A DNA stretch of 64,000 nucleotides from Alphaproteobacteria bacterium (GTDB lineage: Bacteria; Pseudomonadota; Alphaproteobacteria; Micropepsales; Micropepsaceae): assembly GCA_028871795.1 (NCBI GenBank), contig JAGWMG010000004.1:186001-250000 (forward strand). The letters run 5' to 3'. This document shows, one piece after another, positions 55,437 through 64,000 of the stretch. The notes under the pieces were generated by a model. The model made no database searches. It saw nothing but the letters and a program-made list of their open reading frames with translations, and had not been told where the DNA came from. Made by a program: the position numbers and the translations under genes. How positions within the stretch are numbered: the stretch's first letter is position 1; each line of letters opens with the position of its first letter.

Positions 55437-56045
55437 CTATTCCTTCTGCTGCTGAAATGCGGCCTCGATGATGAGCTTCACATCGTCGCCGACGAAAGGC
55501 TCCCATATCATGCCGGTGATCCCGAAATCTGTGCGCTTGATGGCGGCCGTCGCTCTGAAACCGACGACATAGTCACCGCTCATCTGGTCGGGACGGCCGC
55601 CGGTGAACGTTGCGGCCAAGGTGACGGGCTTGGTGACATTCCTGATCGTCAGGTCGCCGGTGATCTTGCCTGTGGTGGGGCCGGTGCGCGTGATCGCCGT
55701 CGATTTGAAGATGGCGGCAGGGAAATCCTGCGCGTCGAAAACCGTCTTGCCGGCCAGCGTGCCGTTCAACTCCGGACTCGGCGTGTCGACGCTGCCCGTG
55801 TCGATCGTCACGGAGACCGCGCTCTTCTCGGGCTCGGCGTGGTCGAACGCCAGCGTGCCGGACACCTTGTCGAAGCGTCCGTAATAATCGGTGACCCCTT
55901 GATGGGCGATGGCAAACAGGATCTGGCTGTGTCGCGGGTCCATCTTGTAGCGGCCTGTCGGCGCCTGCTTGGGATCGGCGCTTTGGGCGCTTGCCGCTAC
56001 CGCGGTGCACGCGAGCGCGAACACAGCGATGAAGAACGAACGCAT
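55437..56045 (-). CDS. YceI family protein (copy A)
   Basis: 202 aa. Signal peptide (1-20, ends ASA). YceI barrel: GRYKMDPRHSQILFAIAHQG, YYGRFDKVSGTLAFD, PAAIFKSTAITRTGPTTGKI and DFGITGMIWEPFVGDDVKL. Diverged from copy B (they share the fold motifs but little contiguous sequence), so not a recent duplication. First gene of the operon; its promoter lies in the 157 bases before the divergent SDR gene. Confidence 0.92.
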   Translation of the reverse strand: MRSFFIAVFALACTAVAASAQSADPKQAPTGRYKMDPRHSQILFAIAHQGVTDYYGRFDKVSGTLAFDHAEPEKSAVSVTIDTGSVDTPSPELNGTLAGKTVFDAQDFPAAIFKSTAITRTGPTTGKITGDLTIRNVTKPVTLAATFTGGRPDQMSGDYVVGFRATAAIKRTDFGITGMIWEPFVGDDVKLIIEAAFQQQKE

Positions 56046-56202
56046 ATTTTCCGCTCCGAAAAGGGAGGTTTACCCAGGGGACGTCGCGATTCTATTGCAC
56101 CATCCCGATTATATTGCTCAAAAGGTCGTGACCGCCAACCTTGACGTCTTTTGCGACGCCTTTCCATAGTCTTCTGGCTGTCATTTGCGTTGGGGATAAT
56201 CA

Positions 56203-57069
56203 ATGTCGCTTTCCGGCAAGACCCTGTTCATCACCGGCGCCAGCCGCGGCATCGGCTTGGCTATCGCTTTGCGCGCGGCGCGGGACGGCGCCAATGTTGT
56301 CGTTGCGGCAAAGACGGACAGGCCCCATCCGAAGCTTCCCGGCACCATTCACACCGCTGCGGACGAAATCGTGAGAGCGGGCGGCAAAGGATTGCCGATC
56401 GTCTGCGATATTCGCTCCGAGGATCAGGTGGCGGCTGCCGTCGGGCAATGCGTCGAGCGCTTCGGCGGCATCGACATCTGCGTGAACAATGCCAGCGCCA
56501 TTTCGCTGACCGGAACGCTCTCCACTGAAACCAAGCGCTTCGACCTGATGCATCAGGTCAATGCACGCGGTACCTGGCTGGTGTCCAAGGCATGCATTCC
56601 GCATCTGAAGCGGGCGGCGAACCCGCATGTGTTGATGTTGTCGCCGCCGTTGGACATGGCGCCCAAATGGTTCCGGGGCCACACCGCCTATACGATGGCG
56701 AAGTTCGGTATGAGCATGTGCGTGCTGGGCATGGCGGCTGAATTCGCCGGCGACGGCATTGCTTTCAACGCCCTGTGGCCGCGCACGGGCATCGCCACCG
56801 CGGCCATCAGGCACGCGCTGGCGGGAGAGGAGGGCCTGAAGCATTGCCGCACGCCGGACATCCTAGCGGACGCGGCCTATCTGGTTTTCAACAAACCCGC
56901 CAAGAGCTTCTCCGGCAATTTCCTGATCGACGATAGTTTCCTGGCCGAAAACGGAGTCACGGATTTCGACCGCTACCGCGTGGACCCGGGCAAAAACTTG
57001 ATGCCCGATTTCTTCGTACCGGACGGGGCCGTCCCGCCAAAGGGCGTCAGCCTGGAGGCGTTGTCATAA
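56203..57069 (+). CDS. Short-chain dehydrogenase/reductase (HSDL2-like)
   Basis: 288 aa. Cofactor motif TGASRGIG at 11-18, VNNASAIS around 95-102, and catalytic Tyr/Lys in HTAYTMAKFGMSM (YxxxK); the catalytic Ser is in MLSPPLD. KTDRPHPKLPGTIHTAADEI after the second strand and LWPRTGIATAAIRHAL are hallmarks of the HSDL2-like group, which lack a known physiological substrate. No sterol-carrier domain is attached. The gene stands alone, with the SNase-like gene 83 bases on. Confidence 0.87.
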   Translation: MSLSGKTLFITGASRGIGLAIALRAARDGANVVVAAKTDRPHPKLPGTIHTAADEIVRAGGKGLPIVCDIRSEDQVAAAVGQCVERFGGIDICVNNASAISLTGTLSTETKRFDLMHQVNARGTWLVSKACIPHLKRAANPHVLMLSPPLDMAPKWFRGHTAYTMAKFGMSMCVLGMAAEFAGDGIAFNALWPRTGIATAAIRHALAGEEGLKHCRTPDILADAAYLVFNKPAKSFSGNFLIDDSFLAENGVTDFDRYRVDPGKNLMPDFFVPDGAVPPKGVSLEALS

Positions 57070-57152
57070 TGGCCGGTTAGCCTGTGGCGCGCAGACCCGT
57101 GCACAATCGCGGGATTTGTGCAGAATGAACTGGGGCGGGGGAGTAAGCGTTC

Positions 57153-57932
57153 ATGGATTGGCGCATTTCGGTATTTCTGGCGGCGGCGTTGGCGTGCGGT
57201 GGAGTGGCTCAAGCGGCTGCACCTCCCTGCGCCGGCGATGTGGAAATCAGCGATGCTCCCATCGTCCGCGTCGAGCACAATGACGTACTGATCCTGAGGG
57301 ATGGACGCGCCTTGCATCTCGAAGGCATCCGCGTGCCCCGCGCCGCCCAGGATCGCGCGCCACAGGCGCTGGACGATCAATCCTTCAACACGTTGAACGC
57401 CCTGGCAAAGGACCAGGATGTCGTGGCACGCGCCATGTGGCCCAAGGAAGACCGCTACGACCGCGTCCGGGCGCAAGTGTTCACAGAGGACGGAACTTGG
57501 CTGCAGGCCGAACTGCTGCGCCGGGGTCTGGCGCGCGTCGACATCGCGCCCGACCGCGGCGAATGCTATCGCGAGCTTTACGACGCCGAAGCCGTGGCGC
57601 GCGCTGCCCACGCCGGCATCTGGTCCTCGCCGGCTTACGCGATCCGCACGCCCGATACGCTGAAGGACGACACAGGCACGTTTCAGGTCGTTTTCGGCAA
57701 GGTGCTGAACACGGACCTCAGGGACGGTCGCGCCTATCTGAATTTCGGAACAGACTGGAAGACCGATTTCACCGTCACGATTTCGCCCGACGACATGAAG
57801 ACCTTCCGCCGGATGGGCGTCGACCCGCTGGGCTACAAGGACAGGCTGGTGCGGGTGCGCGGTATCGTGCAGTTCCTGAACGGCCCCGAGATCGAGATCG
57901 GCAATCCCAAGCAGATCGAGCTGCTGCAATAA
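57153..57932 (+). CDS. Exported SNase-like (thermonuclease fold) protein
   Basis: 259 aa. Signal peptide (1-22, ends AQAA). OB-fold of the staphylococcal nuclease type from about 30-160: LILRDGRALHLEGIRVPRAA, DRYDRVRAQVFTEDGTWLQA and ELLRRGLARVDIAPD. The classic catalytic Asp-Arg-Glu-Arg set is only partly evident (RVP for the usual R-x-x-G region), so nuclease activity is uncertain. A second domain (about 170-255) looks like another OB-type strand set (VFGKVLNTDLRDGRAYLNFG). A strong bidirectional hairpin follows the stop. Confidence 0.75.
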   Translation: MDWRISVFLAAALACGGVAQAAAPPCAGDVEISDAPIVRVEHNDVLILRDGRALHLEGIRVPRAAQDRAPQALDDQSFNTLNALAKDQDVVARAMWPKEDRYDRVRAQVFTEDGTWLQAELLRRGLARVDIAPDRGECYRELYDAEAVARAAHAGIWSSPAYAIRTPDTLKDDTGTFQVVFGKVLNTDLRDGRAYLNFGTDWKTDFTVTISPDDMKTFRRMGVDPLGYKDRLVRVRGIVQFLNGPEIEIGNPKQIELLQ

Positions 57933-57936
57933 TGAA

Positions 57937-57961
57937 AAGGCCCGGAAATCCTCCGGGCCTT
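57937..57961. terminator. Bidirectional intrinsic terminator
   Basis: Perfect 10-base arms AAGGCCCGGA (57937-57946) and TCCGGGCCTT (57952-57961) with an AATCC loop. Between the convergent SNase-like gene and carD; on the minus strand it ends in CCTTTTCATT. Confidence 0.85.
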
Positions 57962-57981
57962 CCAATTTCCGAAAGCCGCCG

Positions 57982-58542
57982 TCAGGCCGCTTTCTTCAAC
58001 AGTACGCCTTCGACGCGCTTGACCGCGGCCTGCTCGTCGATACGTTCCACCGCCGCGACTTCGCGGGCCATGCGGGCGAGCGCCGCTTCGTAAAGCTGCC
58101 GCTCGGAGTAGGACTGCTCCGGCTGTCCGCTGGCGCGATGCAGGTCGCGCACGACCTCCGCGATCGAAACCAGGTCGCCCGAGTTGATCTTCGCTTCGTA
58201 TTCCTGGGCGCGCCGGGACCACATCGTGCGCTTGATCCGGGCGCGGCCCTTCAGCGTGTTCAACGCCGTCGCGACCGTATCCGGAGAGGAAAGTTTGCGC
58301 ATTCCCACGGACTTGGCCTTCAAAGTCGGGACGCGCAGGGTCATCTTATCCTTGTCGAAGGTGATGACGAACAATTCGAGTTTCGTGCCCGCCACTTCCT
58401 GCTCTTCGATGCGCATGATCCTGCCGACGCCGTGGGTGGGGTACACGACGTGGTCGTTGGCCTTGAATTCGGATTTCCTATTGGAATTCGCCGGGACCTT
58501 CTTGGCGGCCACAGGAGCAATAGGCGTCTTCGTCGTCGTCAT
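57982..58542 (-). CDS. carD: CarD family transcriptional regulator
   Basis: 186 aa. N-terminal Lys/Ala-rich stretch, then the CarD RNA-polymerase interaction domain (about 30-95: FKANDHVVYPTHGVGRIMRI, ITFDKDKMTLRVP) and a C-terminal helical DNA-binding domain (ARIKRTMWSRRAQEYEAKI, YSERQLYEAALARMAREVAA). Binds RNA polymerase beta and stabilises open complexes, mainly at housekeeping promoters. ATG at 58542 with GGAAAT upstream; a GTG 8 codons earlier is less likely. Preceded by 310 bases without a gene. Confidence 0.92.
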   Translation of the reverse strand: MTTTKTPIAPVAAKKVPANSNRKSEFKANDHVVYPTHGVGRIMRIEEQEVAGTKLELFVITFDKDKMTLRVPTLKAKSVGMRKLSSPDTVATALNTLKGRARIKRTMWSRRAQEYEAKINSGDLVSIAEVVRDLHRASGQPEQSYSERQLYEAALARMAREVAAVERIDEQAAVKRVEGVLLKKAA

Positions 58543-58852
58543 ATATTTCCATTTCCGTTCGCGCACTCAAAATCGCGCCGTCCGTGCGGAGGCATCGCAT
58601 TACCTTGCACTGCAACAGAATACGGCGCCTCCGGACCTTTCGTTAATCCGGGTGGGGCAGCGCCTTTCGAGCTATTTCAGAACAGGTACAATGTATCACA
58701 AACCTGTAGAATAGGGAAGGACAGAATCATCAAACCTTTGAATTTTCGGAATTTATTTCAAATCCAATGAGAGATTGTCAGCAAAAACACAGCTTTCGAG
58801 TGGGATCACGCGAGCTTGGAGCCGCCCTTTCGCAAGTGCTAAATCGTTAATT
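58543..58852. other. 310-base interval between fdxA and carD
   Basis: No ORF with coding character is seen. It is AT-richer toward 58680-58860 and should hold the fdxA 3' end and the carD promoter. The only structured element noticed is the inverted repeat at 58682-58707; no T-run terminator for fdxA is evident. Confidence 0.6.
58682..58707. promoter_or_regulatory. Inverted repeat ACAGGT-N14-ACCTGT upstream of carD
   Basis: ACAGGT at 58682-58687 and ACCTGT at 58702-58707, 140-165 bases before the carD ATG. The 20-base centre-to-centre spacing equals about two helical turns, compatible with a dimeric regulator site. On the minus strand GATACATTG lies inside and could be a -10-like element. 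Function unproven. Confidence 0.3.
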
Positions 58853-59191
58853 TTACTCTCCGGAACCGGGTTTTTCGGTGAAATACTTTTCGTACTTGCC
58901 CTTTTCGTCCTTGTAGGCGTCCGCGTCGGCTGGCGGGATCCCCTTCTGGGTGATGTTCGGCCAGACCTTGGCGTATTCGGCATTCAAGGTCAGCCATCTC
59001 TCCAGGCCGGTTTCGGTATCGGCCTTGATGGCTTCGGGCGGGCATTCCGGCTCGCAGACGCCGCAATCGATGCACTCGTCGGGATGGATGACGAGCATGT
59101 TTTCGCCCTCGTAGAAGCAATCCACGGGGCAGACCTCCACACAGTCCATGTATTTGCATTTGATGCAGGCGTCGGTGACGACGTAGGTCAT
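58853..59191 (-). CDS. fdxA: 7Fe ferredoxin (3Fe-4S/4Fe-4S)
   Basis: 112 aa. Cysteine layout of the Azotobacter FdI type: Cys9, Cys17 and Cys50 for 3Fe-4S; Cys21, Cys40, Cys43 and Cys46 for 4Fe-4S, in [19 protein letters not shown] and [18 protein letters not shown]-terminal ~50 residues ([16 protein letters not shown]) are conserved in FdxA. Cytosolic electron carrier with an unassigned partner. ATG at 59191; follows the S4-protein gene after 31 bases. Confidence 0.95.
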   Translation of the reverse strand: MTYVVTDACIKCKYMDCVEVCPVDCFYEGENMLVIHPDECIDCGVCEPECPPEAIKADTETGLERWLTLNAEYAKVWPNITQKGIPPADADAYKDEKGKYEKYFTEKPGSGE

Positions 59192-59222
59192 TGCGTACTC
59201 CGGAGGTATCTTTGTTTGTCCA

Positions 59223-59521
59223 TTAAGGTGCGCGCGTCGCAGGATCAAGCGCTGCGTTGTCCCTGGGCGGCTCTGCGACGATTTCGTAAAGTAGCTGTGC
59301 TTCGCGCGCGGGGCCGCGCTTTGCGGCGCAGGCCAGAATCCGCACCAAGACGATTTCCCGTGCCTGCGGTACGGTTAAGACGTCACCCGGTTTGACCGCC
59401 CGCCCGGCCTTTTCCACACGCTGCCCGTTCAGCCGCAACAGGCCGGATTCGCATGCCCGCCGCGCCAGCTCGCGCGAGCGGTAGAAGCGGGCGCACCACA
59501 GCCATTTGTCGAGGCGGTCGC

Positions 59522-59525
<4 letters not shown>
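59223..59525 (-). CDS. S4-domain RNA-binding protein (Hsp15-like)
   Basis: 100 aa. S4 motif at about 1-60: [44 protein letters not shown]. Hsp15 (HslR)-type proteins bind stalled 50S-nascent-chain complexes; this shorter relative shares the S4 core and a basic tail. ATG overlaps the helicase stop (ATGA at 59525-59522). The SUV3-S4-fdxA-carD order is common in alphaproteobacteria. Confidence 0.9.
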
Positions 59526-62041
<2,516 letters not shown>

Positions 62042-62160
62042 CAGGCAGGAAGATGGGTGTTTTCGATTTGCGGTACAAGCAACGGCGCATCGGGCGCTGT
62101 GCAACGCGTCCGTTAGGCGATGTTACACTTCCCGTACCCGGATACAAGGGGTAGAATAAC

Positions 62161-62877
62161 GTGAGTACTCCCGATTCGCGCTACTTGATGCGCAATCTCT
62201 CGTGCCCGATTGTGGAATTCATGCGGTTTCGGCTTGTTTGGTCTGGGTCTCTTCGATCATCCGGCAACACCTCAAAGCCGGAAGATGTGAGAGCCATACG
62301 TGACGAAATACATCCCCAAATTGAACAACTCTGGCAGACACACATTGCACTAAAGCGCCTGAAATTTACCTCTCAAATTGAACGCGGCGGGTCACGCGGC
62401 ACCGTCACGAGTTGGGCTCCCCTTCATCGAATACCAGATCGGGAACCACCAAAATGGGCGACCCAGGCCCCGCAAGGCTTTGTCGATTTATGCGAACCGA
62501 TAAAAGTTGGTGAGCGCACGGTAATCCCGTTGGTGAGAAAGTCTCTCAGTTTGGCATGTAGGTTGACTGTGCTTTTTCTGCGGGAGGAAGACCCTGGCGC
62601 GCTATTTTTCAAGGCTGGCGACTTGGACGGGCGGCTAAAGACGCTGCTAGACGCCCTGAAAATGCCGTCGCCTGCCGATGACGCCAAATACCCTTCCGCG
62701 CACGATCCGCTGTATTGCCTCATGGAGAGCGACACACTCGTGACTCGTTTTGATGTGGAAACAGACCGCCTCCTGACACCCCAGACACCTAAGGCAACTA
62801 ATGTGCAGTTGGTAGTCGAAGTTTCGATTGATGTGTTGGAAGTTGGCGATTGGAACGTCTGCCTTGTAGGGGGCTAG
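62161..62877 (+). CDS. Hypothetical protein with RusA-like nuclease motif
   Basis: 238 aa. Contains GGDLDNRLKT-like sequence, here KAGDLDGRLKTLLDAL (152-166), giving Asp154, Asp156 and Lys160, with Asp173-Asp174 and later CLMESDTLVTRFDVETDRLL. The D-x-D-x-x-x-K pattern and downstream acids mirror RusA Holliday-junction resolvases; the N-terminal ~130 residues are specific to this mobile-DNA-associated family. GTG start with AAGGGG upstream; ATG at 62188 is an alternative. GC is lower than in the core genes to the left. The assignment is by motif only. Confidence 0.55.
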   Translation: MSTPDSRYLMRNLSCPIVEFMRFRLVWSGSLRSSGNTSKPEDVRAIRDEIHPQIEQLWQTHIALKRLKFTSQIERGGSRGTVTSWAPLHRIPDREPPKWATQAPQGFVDLCEPIKVGERTVIPLVRKSLSLACRLTVLFLREEDPGALFFKAGDLDGRLKTLLDALKMPSPADDAKYPSAHDPLYCLMESDTLVTRFDVETDRLLTPQTPKATNVQLVVEVSIDVLEVGDWNVCLVGG

Positions 62878-63044
62878 GCGCTTTCGCGGGGGTGTCTTTT
62901 TAGCGGAACAACCTTCTTAAACGCCTTGTCAAAATCCTGCGGGTCTTCCGACGCTTCGACCTTGCGCGCCATATCGACAAAGCGCGCATGGCGCTCTGCG
63001 TCGGTGAGTTTAGGTTTTTCCGCGACGGGTGATTTGCGAACCAT
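62874..63044 (-). CDS. Small hypothetical protein in accessory region
   Basis: 56 aa, soluble and highly charged: KLTDAERHARFVDMARKVEA then DPQDFDKAFKKVV, ending in a basic KRHPRES tail. Small proteins with this AERHARF motif accompany mobile or accessory genes. Start at 63044; a GTG-type start 6 codons upstream also fits. The last four bases overlap the convergent RusA-like gene. Confidence 0.55.
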   Translation of the reverse strand: MVRKSPVAEKPKLTDAERHARFVDMARKVEASEDPQDFDKAFKKVVPLKRHPRESA

Positions 63045-63106
63045 GGGAAGCGTATAGCACAAATGGGCTACCGCTTCCTAGGTTTCACGATCCAGTCGGG
63101 CGGAAG

Positions 63107-63123
63107 TTCGGGAAACTCCCGAA
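63107..63123. other. Hairpin after the transposase gene
   Basis: TTCGGGA (63107-63113) / TCCCGAA (63117-63123), AAC loop, three bases beyond the transposase stop. It may protect the element from outside transcription; an IS terminal repeat was not located with certainty. Confidence 0.4.
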
Positions 63124-63125
63124 AC

Positions 63126-64000
63126 TTAGGCCCACCCTCTACTAGTCGTTCGATAGGTGAGCCGCTTACCCTTCATACCTTGCAGGGCCATGTCGGCACG
63201 GCTCACGTCGTCAATGCCGAGTTTCTCACGATTGGAATAGCGGAAGTCGAATTCGCTCAGGTAGCGGCTCAGGTGCGTGTCGCTGACGTGCTGATAAGTG
63301 CCGTACAGCCCACGCTTAAGAATGCTGAAAAAGCCTTCGACGGAATTGGTGTGCGCGTCGCCTCTGACGTATTCCGACCGCTTGTGGTTGACGGCATCGT
63401 GCGACGCGAAGTTCCAGCCGATAAAGGTATAGGCGCGGCGTTCATCGGTCATAAAGCGCGATGCGCGGGAAGCGTTCTCAGCGACAGCGGCGCGCAAGGT
63501 GGAGGCCCGCACGTTCGGAATGTGCATGGAGCGGACGCGACCATCACGTTCGACCAGCGAGAAGACGACGCGCTTTTCGACGGGCGGACGGCCCAGCTTC
63601 TTCCCGGCCTCGGCTCCCACGAAAGTCTCGTCGGCCTCGATAGTCATGCCTGCGCCGCCCAACGGGCCAATGCTGCCGTCCTTCATGGCCTCGCGGATGC
63701 GATGCCCGAGGAACCAAGCGGTTTTCATGGAGCATTGAAGCATCCGCTGCACTTGGCGGGTCGAAATGCCCTTCTTGCTGGCGCACATGAGATGGATGAC
63801 TTGAAGCCACAGGTGCAAGGCAAGGTGACTTGACTCGAAGATGGTCCCGATCCGCACGGTGAAGGGCTTACGGCACGCATAGCACTTGCACAGGCCGGGG
63901 CGGGTGGTCTTACCGCTCAGACGGCCTACGCGCTTGGTTTCGCCGCAGAATGGGCAAACCGGGCCGTTGGGCCACAATCTGGCTTCGACGTAGGCGAATG
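63126..64000 (-). CDS. IS1595/ISXO2-type transposase, 5' end outside window
   Basis: At least 290 residues; the frame is still open at the window edge (AYVEARLWPNGPVCPFCG continues upstream of the first internal start). Zinc-ribbon N-terminus with CPFCG and CKCYACRKPF, then the DDE/DDN RNase H core of the ISXO2-like group: IEADETFVGAEAGK, FMTDERRAY, HTNSVEGFFSILKRGLYGTY and YLSEFDFRYSNR. The catalytic residues are present and no frameshift is seen, so it may be active. The complete element continues to the right. Confidence 0.88.
   Translation of the reverse strand, partial: FAYVEARLWPNGPVCPFCGETKRVGRLSGKTTRPGLCKCYACRKPFTVRIGTIFESSHLALHLWLQVIHLMCASKKGISTRQVQRMLQCSMKTAWFLGHRIREAMKDGSIGPLGGAGMTIEADETFVGAEAGKKLGRPPVEKRVVFSLVERDGRVRSMHIPNVRASTLRAAVAENASRASRFMTDERRAYTFIGWNFASHDAVNHKRSEYVRGDAHTNSVEGFFSILKRGLYGTYQHVSDTHLSRYLSEFDFRYSNREKLGIDDVSRADMALQGMKGKRLTYRTTSRGWA
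63126..64000. mobile_element. Insertion sequence, IS1595 family (partial)
   Basis: Deduced from the transposase that fills it. The left end lies between about 63045 and 63125, where terminal inverted repeats could not be matched because the other end is outside the window. It lies next to the RusA-like and 56-aa genes, marking the border of an accessory patch. Confidence 0.7.

Noticed and set aside
62161-64000. Prophage
   Set aside because: A RusA-like motif alone is not enough; no structural, lysis or integrase genes are visible before the window ends.

Overview
The window looks like a chromosomal stretch from an alphaproteobacterium with high GC (about 60-65 % by eye in most genes). Indicators are a Usg-family protein, a DUF3126-type protein, a class I dihydroorotase with the DTQVHFREPG signature, a NadQ-type Nudix-like repressor next to nadABC, an atpHAG-DC locus without the Fo genes, and the neighbourhood SUV3-like helicase / S4 protein / 7Fe ferredoxin / CarD. 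The order cannot be fixed from sequence alone. No tRNA, rRNA or CRISPR array was seen.

Layout. 1-2.8 kb: 3' end of pyruvate phosphate dikinase with a strong terminator, a SleB-type cell-wall hydrolase and a cupin. 2.8-8.0 kb (minus): de novo NAD module, in transcription order tyrosine-phosphatase-like protein, nadQ, nadA, nadB, nadC, with a palindromic candidate operator over the nadA promoter. 8-13 kb: HD phosphohydrolase, TSUP permease, KAS III-like enzyme, queC-queE, nitroreductase. 12.8-18.6 kb: cysE, DUF3126, uncharacterised membrane proteins, PhoH ATPase, gamma-carbonic anhydrase and a GYF_2 / SinR-Cas2-like fusion. 18.8-22.3 kb: lipoprotein M1 peptidase and a glycine-zipper protein. 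22.4-34.1 kb: sdhCDA (minus), then rpe, heparinase-like, tdh-kbl and a detached sdhB (plus), a diiron protein and a secreted duplicated-domain protein. 34.1-40.1 kb: F1 ATP synthase genes atpH-A-G and D-C (minus), interrupted by an AT-richer membrane/coiled-coil gene and an ohr gene. 40.2-46 kb: lepB, peroxiredoxin, queF, tag, a VOC protein with a basic tail, ygfZ-like, dihydroorotase, usg. 46-52 kb: LysE exporter with a coupled 18-codon leader ORF, a proteasome-like Ntn-hydrolase candidate with a small partner, FKBP, and a GH17-GT2 glucan synthase. 52-62 kb: FAD dehydrogenase, tsaC, a YceI/cytochrome b561/YceI operon, SDR, SNase-like protein, carD, fdxA, S4 protein, SUV3-like helicase. 62.1-64 kb: a small accessory patch with a RusA-like candidate, a 56-aa protein and an IS1595/ISXO2-type transposase running off the window.

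Functional links. NAD synthesis is encoded from aspartate to nicotinate mononucleotide together with its probable repressor. Threonine catabolism (tdh-kbl) is a translationally coupled pair. Succinate dehydrogenase and F1-ATPase are both present, but each has an unusual gene arrangement. Queuosine precursor genes occur at two places (queC-queE, queF).

The most interesting unexplained items are the 417-aa Ntn-hydrolase-like protein with Thr/Asp/Lys in proteasome-like positions, the GYF_2-SinR/Cas2-like fusion, the foreign-looking insertion in the atp operon, and the RusA-like gene beside the insertion sequence. All functional statements rest on reading motifs by eye; no database search was run.
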